Assembly: GCA_964444685.1 (NCBI GenBank)
Contig: CAYUIG010000073.1
Location: 1-11,537, forward strand
Source of the DNA: CAYUIG01 sp964444685
Lineage (GTDB): Bacteria; Gemmatimonadota; Gemmatimonadetes; Longimicrobiales; RSA9
Length of the DNA stretch: 11,537 nucleotides
Direction of reading: 5' to 3'
Positions within the stretch are counted from its first letter, which is position 1, and the number at the start of each line of letters is the position of its first letter. The notes under the pieces were generated by a model. The model was not told the origin of the DNA. It saw only the letters and a list, made by a program, of their open reading frames with translations, and ran no database searches. Shown here piece by piece: positions 1 to 6,510 of this stretch. Position numbers and translations under genes: made by a program.

Positions 1-1
1 G

Positions 2-1171
2 CTCGCCGTGGCGAGGCCCGCGCACGCACAGCACGAGATGCATGGCGACAGCGCCGTCGCCGGGCGCTGGGCGTTGCACGGTATGGGGCAGATCTTTCCG
101 ATCCTGACGGTGCACGCGCCGGGTTCGAACGGTCCGCTGCGCGAGACCGAGGCGTACCTCACGCAGGGCGCGTTGATGCTGAATGTTGTTTCGCCCGGTG
201 CCGCGCTCGTCCTGCACACCACGATCAACATCGAGGGAATCACGCAGGAGGACGGGGAGCTGACCGCCGGAAGCTGGGGCGAGGGCTTCCTCGACCGGCG
301 GCACCCGCACACCTTCCTGCACGAGCTGATGCTCAGCTTCAATGCGTGGGACGCCGGCGGCGGCGCCTTCTCCATCTCGGCGGGGAAGGGCTTTGCACCG
401 TTCGGGACTGACGATCCGATGGTGCGCCCCGGCCTGAAGTATCCGACCAACCATCACCTCTCGCAGATCCTCGAGCGCTGGACCGCGAACGTGGCGTATG
501 TTCGCAGCGGCTGGAGTTTCGAGGCGGGCGTGTTCGCAGGCGCGGAGCCCGAGGACGCGTGGGATCTGGACAACTTCGACGGCTTCGGCTCATCGTGGTC
601 CGCGCGCGTTGCGAAGCGGTGGTCCGGTTTCGAAGCGGCCGCGTCGTTCGGCAGTGTCGAGGATCACGGGCGCACTTCGTTGTGGAACGCCGCGCTGCGT
701 GTCGACCGTCCCTCCGTGTACGCACTCGTGGAGGCCAGCCGCAGTGATCCGGAGCACGGCGACGGCTACTACAGCGCGCTCGCCGAAACGCGCTTCCGAC
801 TCGGTGCGCACCGGCCGTATGCCCGTCTCGAGGTCGCCACGCGTCCGGAGTACGCACGACTCGACGGCACAGGCGGCGATTTCTTCCGCTACGATCACGA
901 TGCCGAACCCATCGGCGCCACCCGCTGGATCATCGCCACGGGCGCCTGGGCATGGCGTGCGACGGGTGATCCCGTGAGCATCCGCCCGTTCGTGGAGGCG
1001 CAGTTCAGCCACGTGCGCGGTGAGCGCGGCATCGATGCGTTGGCGTTGCTGACTGACGACTCGTTCTGGAGTCTGTCGTTCGGCGCGCGCGTGTATGTGG
1101 GTGGTCGATCCTCGCGCATGGGTGCGTACGGCGTCCTCGACCCGATGACGCCCGCGTCGACGAGTCACTGA
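2..1171 (+). CDS. Outer-membrane beta-barrel protein of unknown function (5' end cut by window)
   Basis: The frame is open from the first base, and the residues before the GTG at 8 (Leu-Ala) already read like the end of a signal peptide, so the true start lies outside the window. ARPAHAQHEM contains a good signal peptidase I site (AHA|Q). The remaining ~380 residues show alternating short polar/aromatic stretches (WSFEAGVFAG, WSARVAKRW, FWSLSFGARVYVGG), typical of outer-membrane strands, and no cytoplasmic enzyme motif. A conserved-looking central part has DRRHPHTFLHEL followed by AGKGFAPFGTDDPMVRP, and there is a Met/His-rich mature N-terminus (QHEMHGD). The TGA stop overlaps the ATG of the CopB-like ATPase (TGATG), so the two are very probably co-transcribed and translationally coupled. 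A role in metal passage across the outer membrane is inference from that neighbour only. I do not recognise a named family. Confidence 0.8.
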   Translation, partial: LAVARPAHAQHEMHGDSAVAGRWALHGMGQIFPILTVHAPGSNGPLRETEAYLTQGALMLNVVSPGAALVLHTTINIEGITQEDGELTAGSWGEGFLDRRHPHTFLHELMLSFNAWDAGGGAFSISAGKGFAPFGTDDPMVRPGLKYPTNHHLSQILERWTANVAYVRSGWSFEAGVFAGAEPEDAWDLDNFDGFGSSWSARVAKRWSGFEAAASFGSVEDHGRTSLWNAALRVDRPSVYALVEASRSDPEHGDGYYSALAETRFRLGAHRPYARLEVATRPEYARLDGTGGDFFRYDHDAEPIGATRWIIATGAWAWRATGDPVSIRPFVEAQFSHVRGERGIDALALLTDDSFWSLSFGARVYVGGRSSRMGAYGVLDPMTPASTSH

Positions 1172-3258
1172 TGGATCATCACGCGCATCATCACCATGGC
1201 CACGAGGATTCCCCTCCGGAGGAGCCGTACCCTCCAGGATTCAGCGAACATCCGGCGCACGATCACGCCGCGGGCGGCCACGCTGCTCACGACCATGCGA
1301 CGCATGCCGGTCACGATCCGGCGCAGTTCCGCGATCGCTTCGTACTCTCGCTCCTGCTCACGATCCCCACGCTGATCTGGGGCCACATGCTGACGCGGCT
1401 CGTTGGCTGGGAGCCGCCGAATTTTCCGGGCAGCGAATGGATCGCACCGGTGTTCGGGATCGCCGTGTTCCTCTACGGCGGCCTCGTGTTCCTGAAGGGC
1501 GCCGTTTCCGAGCTGCGCGAGCGCAAGCCGGGAATGATGACGCTCATCTCGCTCGCCATCACCGTCGCGTTCGTCTTCAGCCTGGCCGTCACGCTGGGCT
1601 ACCCAGGCATGCCGCTCTGGGAGGAGCTGGCGACGCTGATCACGGTGATGCTGCTCGGCCACTGGCTCGAGATGCGCTCCATCGCACAGGCGAGCGGTGC
1701 GCTCGGCGAGCTCGCGAAGCTGCTGCCCTCATTCGCCACGCGCATCGTCGGCGATGCGCTCGAGACGGTCCCGCGCGATGCACTGCGTCCGGGCGATCTC
1801 GTGCTCGTACGTCCGGGCGAGTCGGTGCCTGCGGATGGGCGCGTGGTGGACGGAAGCAGTGATGTCGACGAGTCCATGCTCACGGGCGAGTCGCGTCCGG
1901 TGCGCAAGCAGCCCGGCGATGAGGTGGTCGGCGGTACCGTGAACGCGGCGGGCTCGCTGCGGGTCGAGGTGACGCGGACGGGCGAGGAGAGCGCGCTTGC
2001 GGGGATGATGCGTCTCGTCGAGCAGGCGCAGACGTCGCGGTCACGCGCGCAGGCGCTCGCGGATCGCGCGGCCATGTGGCTCACGTACATCGCGCTCGGC
2101 GCAGGCACGCTGACGCTGATCGCATGGCTCGTGGCGGGTGCGGAGAGCGCGTGGATCGTCGAGCGCGTCGTCGCCGTGCTGGTGATTGCGTGTCCGCACG
2201 CACTCGGTCTCGCAATCCCACTCGTCGTCGCGATCTCGACGACGCTGGGTGCGCGTGCGGGCCTGCTCGTGCGGGACCGTCGCGGTCTGGAGGAGGCGCG
2301 GCGCATCGACACCGTGGTGTTCGACAAGACGGGCACACTCACCACCGGCGAGCAGCGTGTCGTGTCGATCGCGACGGCCGGCATGGATGAAGGTGATGCT
2401 CTGCGGCTTGCTGCGGCGTTGGAACGTGACTCCGAGCACCCGATCGCGCGCGCCATCGTGGCCTCTGCGGAAGAGCGGGGCATTGCTTTCGCCGGCGTGT
2501 CGGATTTCCAGGCACGTGCGGGCGTGGGTGTGACGGGTGTCGTCGACGGTCAGACGCTGCATGCGGGCGGGCCGAATCTGCTGCGCTCGCTCTCGCTGTC
2601 GCCACCGGCTGAACTCGAGCGCGCGTCGGCGGATGCAGCAGGGAAGGGGAGGGCGGCGATCTACCTGGTGCGTGAAGGGCGCGTCGTCGCCGTATTCGCG
2701 ATCGCGGACCGTATACGGGACGAGTCGCGCGAGGCGGTCGATACGTTGCACCGGGAGGGCGTACGGGTCGTGATGCTGACGGGCGACGCGAGGGCGGTCG
2801 CGGATGCCGTCGCAACTGAACTCGGCATCGATGAAGTGGTGGCCGAGGTCCTCCCGGACTCGAAGGTGGAGTTGATCCGTTCGCTCCAGAAGGATGGCCG
2901 CCGTGTGGCGATGGTGGGCGACGGCGTGAACGATGCGCCCGCGCTGGTGGCCGCGGACGTCGGCATCGCGATCGGTGCAGGTACCGACGTTGCGGTCGAG
3001 GCCGGCGACGTGGTGCTCGTGAAGAGCGATCCGCGCGATGTCGCGCGCATCGTGGCGCTGAGCCGCGCCGCGTGGCGCAAGATGATCCAGAACCTCGGCT
3101 GGGCTGCGGGCTACAACGTCCTCGCGATTCCGCTCGCCGCGGGCGTGCTGGCGCACCGCGGCATCGTCCTCGCGCCCGCGGTCGGTGCGGTGCTGATGTC
3201 ACTCAGCACCGTCGCGGTCGCGGTCAATGCACAGCTGCTGCGGAGGGTTCGCCTCTAG
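1171..3258 (+). CDS. copB: CopB-like (P1B-3) copper-translocating P-type ATPase
   Basis: An inner-membrane ATP-driven metal exporter of 695 residues. Motifs in order: a His-rich N-terminal tail (residues 2-48, with HHAHHHH and repeated HDH/HAAH); membrane segments from about residue 57; the actuator loop TGES at 238-241; the ion-channel motif CPH at 341-343 within the fourth main helix; the phosphorylation site DKTGTLT at 385-391 (Asp385); the nucleotide-site SEHP at 421-424; TGDA at 537-540; the hinge GDGVNDAP at 583-590; then the C-terminal helices with NLGWAAGYN at 641-649 and MSLST at 676-680. CPH in place of CPC, plus a His-rich tail in place of CxxC metal-binding domains, is the P1B-3 signature, a subclass linked to Cu(II)/Cu(I) export. 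No strong Shine-Dalgarno precedes the ATG; the start overlaps the stop of the upstream barrel gene, which suggests coupling. Length is normal for CopB. Copper is the family assignment; silver or other soft metals cannot be excluded. Confidence 0.95.
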   Translation: MDHHAHHHHGHEDSPPEEPYPPGFSEHPAHDHAAGGHAAHDHATHAGHDPAQFRDRFVLSLLLTIPTLIWGHMLTRLVGWEPPNFPGSEWIAPVFGIAVFLYGGLVFLKGAVSELRERKPGMMTLISLAITVAFVFSLAVTLGYPGMPLWEELATLITVMLLGHWLEMRSIAQASGALGELAKLLPSFATRIVGDALETVPRDALRPGDLVLVRPGESVPADGRVVDGSSDVDESMLTGESRPVRKQPGDEVVGGTVNAAGSLRVEVTRTGEESALAGMMRLVEQAQTSRSRAQALADRAAMWLTYIALGAGTLTLIAWLVAGAESAWIVERVVAVLVIACPHALGLAIPLVVAISTTLGARAGLLVRDRRGLEEARRIDTVVFDKTGTLTTGEQRVVSIATAGMDEGDALRLAAALERDSEHPIARAIVASAEERGIAFAGVSDFQARAGVGVTGVVDGQTLHAGGPNLLRSLSLSPPAELERASADAAGKGRAAIYLVREGRVVAVFAIADRIRDESREAVDTLHREGVRVVMLTGDARAVADAVATELGIDEVVAEVLPDSKVELIRSLQKDGRRVAMVGDGVNDAPALVAADVGIAIGAGTDVAVEAGDVVLVKSDPRDVARIVALSRAAWRKMIQNLGWAAGYNVLAIPLAAGVLAHRGIVLAPAVGAVLMSLSTVAVAVNAQLLRRVRL

Positions 3259-3365
3259 TCGTTGCGGTGCACGAGGCGCAGGAACTCCTGCCTCGTCATC
3301 GGACCGTCCCGGATCGTGCCGCGCAGTGCACTCGTCACCGTGCTCGAGGTCGTTCCCGGGTGGCG
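3255..3365 (-). pseudogene. folE: C-terminal remnant of GTP cyclohydrolase I (FolE)
   Basis: Read on the minus strand, the bases ending at the TAG (plus 3255-3257) give HPGTTSSTVTSALRGTIRD followed by GPMTRQEFLRLVHRND and stop. The TVTSALRG block followed by TRxEFLxLV at the extreme C-terminus is the hallmark end of bacterial FolE (E. coli ends with NTRHEFLRAV and a few residues). Upstream, the match fades within about 10 codons, and two in-frame TGA stops occur before the neighbouring cytochrome gene, so about 35 codons of a ~190-residue enzyme remain. There is no convincing start or ribosome site. The stop overlaps the CopB stop on the other strand. Most likely a decayed relic left when the cytochrome locus and copB were brought together. 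The family call rests on remembered consensus, not on an alignment. Confidence 0.6.
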
Positions 3366-3425
3366 CTGTGATGGCACGCTCCACCGTCGGCCCGCGCGAC
3401 CCGTTCAGACTCACCACGCGCGTGC

Positions 3426-4619
3426 TCACAGCGTCCTCAGATACTGGACGAGGTCCGCCTTCTGCTGCGCCGTCAGTCCGAGGTTCAGTGTGCTGTCGTA
3501 GTGCTCGACCACTTCCTCGAGCGTGGCCGCGCTGCCGTCGTGGAAGTACGGCGCGTGCTGCCACAGCCCGCGCAGCGGCGTCGTGCGATACCGCTTCGTG
3601 GCCGTACGCTGCGCGTACGCCGGATCCATCCCGGTTTCCGACGGGGCGTGCAGGCGGTCCAGATTCACGTCGGTGAACTGACGCTCCGGGATGTGGCAGA
3701 AGGAGCACTCCGCCACCTGGTCGAACACCACCTCGCCGCGCGCCGCGGCCGCAGGATCGAAGCTGCCCGGAGGCGGAGGCGGCGGTTCCAGACTGAGCTG
3801 GTACTCGAGAAGCGCCGGCAGTTTCGACGTCACCAGGTCCGCGGCGTGGTCGACCGAGATGCCCAGTCGCGCATCCTCGAAGTCGCCGTGGCCGTGCATC
3901 TGCGTGATCGCCACGTACGCGTTCCAGTACGACACCGGCCCGTCCGCCGTGTACGTCTCCATCTCGACGCCGTTCAGGCCGTACGCAGGCGGGATGACCA
4001 GCGGCGTGTTCTGCCCGTCGATGTTGATGCGCGGGTCGTACATGCCCGGTCCCCATGAGTTCATGATCGACTTCAGCGGCTCCTGGATCGCCGGCGAAAG
4101 CGCGACGATCGCGCCGACGTTCAGATCCAGGTTCGGCCAGCCATCCTCGCGCGCGCCGATTCCCGGCGCGAAGGAGTTGTCGACCGTGGAATGACAGAGC
4201 GCGCAGGTGATGCCGAGGCGCGTGAGCTCGCCGTTCTCCACCGTCCCCTTCAGCCCGACCACCGCATCCAGGCTCAGCAGCGCGATCGTCGTGGCCGGGT
4301 CGTTCAGGTCCACCTCGCCGGCGATGATCGCTTCCTTGACGGCGGCCGGCAGGGCGTCCGCGTCCACCTTCAACCCTACCTGCAACGCCAGCGCGGGACT
4401 CACCCCGGTGGCGACCACCTCATGCATCCGCGCCGTGTCGCTCCAGAACGTCTCGTTCCCGTACGTGTCGAACCGGAAGATCTCCTTCCCCTGCGCGACC
4501 AGCTCGGGGTCCAGCACCCTCGGACCGCCGTCGTCCGGGCCCGAGCTGTTGCTCTCACACCCCCCGGCCACGACGACCAGCGCGATCGTCACGACGGCCA
4601 GGACCCTGCTCGGCTGCAT
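3426..4619 (-). CDS. Di-heme cytochrome c peroxidase/MauG-like lipoprotein
   Basis: 397 residues. The ATG at 4619 is chosen over the one 16 codons upstream because AGGAGG lies just before it and it yields a clean lipoprotein signal: MQPSR, a hydrophobic stretch, and VAGG|C with the lipidated Cys at 21. Two c-type heme sites are visible: CALCH (139-143) and CSFCH (305-309). The C-terminal half ends with TPLRGLWQHAPYFHDGSAAT and LEEVVEHYD, the typical cytochrome c peroxidase/MauG block. The N-terminal heme domain is long and unlike standard CcpA, and a proline run (PPPPPP, about 279-284) links the halves. Expected location: periplasmic face, anchored by lipid. Expected chemistry: peroxide reduction or substrate oxidation by a di-heme centre; the substrate cannot be told. 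It is convergent with copB and preceded by its own promoter at 4656-4684. Confidence 0.88.
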   Translation of the reverse strand: MQPSRVLAVVTIALVVVAGGCESNSSGPDDGGPRVLDPELVAQGKEIFRFDTYGNETFWSDTARMHEVVATGVSPALALQVGLKVDADALPAAVKEAIIAGEVDLNDPATTIALLSLDAVVGLKGTVENGELTRLGITCALCHSTVDNSFAPGIGAREDGWPNLDLNVGAIVALSPAIQEPLKSIMNSWGPGMYDPRINIDGQNTPLVIPPAYGLNGVEMETYTADGPVSYWNAYVAITQMHGHGDFEDARLGISVDHAADLVTSKLPALLEYQLSLEPPPPPPGSFDPAAAARGEVVFDQVAECSFCHIPERQFTDVNLDRLHAPSETGMDPAYAQRTATKRYRTTPLRGLWQHAPYFHDGSAATLEEVVEHYDSTLNLGLTAQQKADLVQYLRTL

Positions 4620-4655
4620 GGAGCACCTCCTGTGTACTGCGGGTTTCGTCCGGGC

Positions 4656-4684
4656 AGGGTACGCCACTTCAAGAAATATGTCAA
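4656..4684 (-). promoter_or_regulatory. Sigma-70-type promoter of the di-heme lipoprotein gene
   Basis: On the minus strand a perfect -35 TTGACA (plus 4679-4684) is followed after 17 bases by TACCCT (plus 4656-4661), a weak -10 matching three of six consensus bases. Transcription would begin near 4649, about 30 bases before the ATG at 4619. It lies in a conspicuously AT-rich island in otherwise GC-rich DNA, supporting a regulatory role. No activity data; the call is from sequence. Confidence 0.5.
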
Positions 4685-4692
4685 GGATATTT
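4674..4692. promoter_or_regulatory. Palindrome overlapping the -35 box; candidate operator
   Basis: AAATAT (4674-4679) and ATATTT (4687-4692) form a perfect inverted repeat separated by seven bases. The -35 TTGACA of the minus-strand promoter sits inside and across its left edge, the usual place for a repressor or redox regulator site. The regulator is not in the window. AT-rich dyads of this shape are bound by several families (Rrf2/NsrR-like, Fur-like), and the sequence does not decide between them. Confidence 0.4.
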
Positions 4693-4760
4693 TGTACTTA
4701 TTGCTCCGGGACGCGCCGGGGGACTGGATAATGGATGGTAAGGTGTTCGAGTGGTTGGAC

Positions 4761-5063
4761 TTAGGATCGACTGCGCTGTCGGGCGTCCTCGATCACCGAA
4801 GGCCCGAGGACGACCTCGTCCGCATAGCACCAGGACCAGTCCTCGCCGGGTTCGAGGGACTGGACGATGGGGTGCCCGGTGGCGTGGTGGTGCTTTGTCG
4901 CGTGCCTGTTCGGGGAGGAGTCACAGCAGCCGACCTGGCCACAGGTCAGGCAGACCCTGAGGTGGACCCAGCGGTCCCCGATCCGGAGGCACTCCTCGCA
5001 CCCGTCCGGGGTGCGGGGCTCGACGTCGCGGACCTGGTCGAGATGCGTGCAGTTGGTTTCCAT
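4761..5063 (-). CDS. Small UBP-type zinc finger protein
   Basis: 100 residues from METNCTHLDQ. The zinc-ligand pattern is that of the ZnF-UBP domain: Cys5/His7, Cys22/Cys25 (CEEC), Cys38/Cys41 (CLTC), Cys46 or Cys47 (GCC), and the His cluster His54/His58/His60/His64 ending in HATGHPIVQSL, then WSWCY and DEVV. Free-standing bacterial UBP fingers of about 90-110 residues are common, but their role is not established; in eukaryotes the fold binds the ubiquitin C-terminus. I start at 5063 because the frame upstream is Arg-rich shadow of the OsmC gene and the family begins just before the first Cys. It lies 32 bases after the OsmC-like stop on the same strand, so it is probably the last gene of the egt operon. 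No obvious Shine-Dalgarno. Confidence 0.85.
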   Translation of the reverse strand: METNCTHLDQVRDVEPRTPDGCEECLRIGDRWVHLRVCLTCGQVGCCDSSPNRHATKHHHATGHPIVQSLEPGEDWSWCYADEVVLGPSVIEDARQRSRS

Positions 5064-5095
5064 GGGTGGCTCGGCAGTTCGAGGGCCAGTGCGAC

Positions 5096-5542
5096 TCAGG
5101 TTCGAGACAGCGGCGGTTCCATCGAGACGATCCGGACGCCGCGGGCGAGCGTCTGTCCGACCGGGCAGCGGTCCGCAATCTGGATCAGTCCCGCGCGCTG
5201 CTCTTCGGTCAGCTCTCCGGTGAACTCGATCGACCGCGCGAGCTGATCGATGCCGACGCTGCCTGCTTCGCACTGCTCGCAGTCGAGCTCGTGGATGCGG
5301 CTGTGCGTGAGGCGGACGGTCACGCCATCGAGCGGCCAGCCGCGCCGGTCGGCGACCATACGAATGGTCATGGCGGTACATGCGCCGAGCGCAGCGGCGA
5401 GGTAGTCGTAGGGCGTAGGACCTTCGTCGGTGCCGCCCACTTCGACGGGCTCGTCGGCGACCAGGCCGTGTCCCCGCACCGTGATGTCGGTCCGGAAGCC
5501 GCTGGCGCCGATGCGGACCTCGACGTCGTTCGATCTCGTCAT
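5096..5542 (-). CDS. OsmC-like peroxiredoxin family protein
   Basis: 148 residues, usual for OsmC/Ohr-like proteins. The two redox cysteines are in family context: Cys55 in ALGACTAMTIRMVA at the start of the central helix, and Cys126 in ADRCPVGQTL. GGTDEGPTPYDYLAAALGAC is the standard OsmC lead-in. An extra CEQC pair (88-91) lies in HELDCEQCEAG. Predicted cytoplasmic thiol-dependent reduction of organic hydroperoxides or handling of reactive sulfur; this YhfA/OsmC branch is not firmly assigned. The ATG overlaps the egtD stop (ATGA at 5539-5542) and has GAGGA six bases upstream, so translation is coupled to egtD. The pairing with ergothioneine genes fits an oxidative-stress role. Confidence 0.9.
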   Translation of the reverse strand: MTRSNDVEVRIGASGFRTDITVRGHGLVADEPVEVGGTDEGPTPYDYLAAALGACTAMTIRMVADRRGWPLDGVTVRLTHSRIHELDCEQCEAGSVGIDQLARSIEFTGELTEEQRAGLIQIADRCPVGQTLARGVRIVSMEPPLSRT

Positions 5543-6510
5543 GGATTCCTCGTCACGGGTGATCCGGAGTCATCCTGCGTCGCGCCGAGCGCGAGCGCAA
5601 ACCGGGTGTCATCGTCGGTCACCCACGCTTCCATTTCCAGGCCGGCTGATGCGAACAGCTGTGCGACGGAGTTCCGGTCGTACTTGCACGATATCTCGGT
5701 GCGAATCGACTCGCCTTCGCGGAGCTGAAAATCGCCGGTGCCCGGAATGTGGACCGACTGCGGGCGGATCGACACGAGGTGCATCTCGATGCGATGCTCG
5801 CTCTCGTCGTAGAACGCGTGGTGCCGGAAGCCCTCGACTTCGAAGTCGGCGCCGAAACGGGTGTTGAGGACTCGGAGGGTATTGAGGTTGAACTCGGCCG
5901 TAACGCCGCGGGCGTCGTTGTAAGCCGCCTCAAGCACGTCCTTGTTCTTACGCAGGTCCGCCCCGAGCAGAAAGCGATCACCGGAGCCCATCGCGGTCCG
6001 GATGCGACGCAGCAGCGCCGTCGCCTCGGGAGCCGTGAAGTTGCCGATCGTGCTGCCCAGGAAGGTGACGAGCATCGGTCGCGGCAGTCCGGGCGGGAGG
6101 GACAGGGACCGGCTGAAGTCGGCAGCGATCGGCACCACGACGAGCCCGGGGTACTCGCGTCGCAGCCGTTCGGCCGTCCTGTCCAGGAAGTCGGCGCTGA
6201 TGTCGACGGGGACGTAGAAGCCGCCGTTGCCGTCCGCGAGCAGTGGATCGAGGAGGATGCGCGCCTTGCTGGCGTTCCCGGCACCCAGCTCCACGACGGA
6301 GCGGGGCCGGTAGGCGGTCATCCACCGGACGGCGAGTTTCTCGAGAAGTACCCGCTCGGTACCGGTCAGGTAGTATTCGGGGAGGCGCGTGATCTCCTCG
6401 AACAGTTCCGAGCCGCGCGCGTCGTAGAACAGCTTGCTCGGCAGCGTCTTCCGGGGTTGGGAGAGGCCGGCCCGGATCTCAGCGAGCAGCTCGCCCTGCT
6501 CAGCGTTCAG
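5539..6510 (-). CDS. egtD: L-histidine N-alpha-methyltransferase (EgtD)
   Basis: Transfers three methyl groups from S-adenosylmethionine to the alpha-amino group of histidine, giving hercynine, the first step of ergothioneine synthesis. 323 residues, the family's usual size. Visible motifs: LPSKLFYDARGSELFEEIT and LPEYYLTGTE at the N-terminus, SAM-binding ELGAGNASK (74-82), FLGSTIGNF (150-158), AYNDARGVTAEFNLN and TEISCKY. Residues aligning with the M. smegmatis EgtD histidine pocket are present: Tyr47, Asn157, Tyr197, Met243 and Glu272. Start: no ATG exists in the right place. A CTG at 6510 overlaps the egtB stop as CTGA, with GGGAGG four bases before it, and gives the expected length; a GTG at 6564 inside egtB is the alternative. 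Middle gene of the egtB-egtD-osmC operon. Confidence 0.95.
   Translation of the reverse strand: MNAEQGELLAEIRAGLSQPRKTLPSKLFYDARGSELFEEITRLPEYYLTGTERVLLEKLAVRWMTAYRPRSVVELGAGNASKARILLDPLLADGNGGFYVPVDISADFLDRTAERLRREYPGLVVVPIAADFSRSLSLPPGLPRPMLVTFLGSTIGNFTAPEATALLRRIRTAMGSGDRFLLGADLRKNKDVLEAAYNDARGVTAEFNLNTLRVLNTRFGADFEVEGFRHHAFYDESEHRIEMHLVSIRPQSVHIPGTGDFQLREGESIRTEISCKYDRNSVAQLFASAGLEMEAWVTDDDTRFALALGATQDDSGSPVTRNP

Noticed and set aside
2041..3156. Long minus-strand open frames opposite copB
   Set aside because: They mirror copB codons in high-GC DNA, are Arg/His-rich without domain motifs, and copB itself has every catalytic motif.
3271..3296. Inverted repeat just after the copB stop as a terminator
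   Set aside because: The arms are long but interrupted by a two-base bulge, the loop is two bases, no T-run follows on either strand, and it coincides with the FolE-like codons.
3199..4056. Minus-strand frame across the copB/cytochrome junction
   Set aside because: It overlaps the heme protein in another frame and has Arg/Gly-rich, motif-free composition. Only the short FolE-like tail, in a different frame, is meaningful.
4620..4667. Upstream ATG that would lengthen the di-heme lipoprotein by 16 residues
   Set aside because: AGGAGG and the lipoprotein signal fit the ATG at 4619, and the predicted transcription start lies downstream of the upstream ATG.
4191..5246. 351-codon plus-strand frame antisense to the cytochrome, UBP and OsmC genes
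   Set aside because: No motif, no ribosome site, and it runs antisense to three recognisable genes.
5064..5381. 106-residue N-terminal extension of the UBP finger
   Set aside because: It is Arg/Pro-rich shadow of the OsmC-like gene; the domain begins just after Met at 5063.
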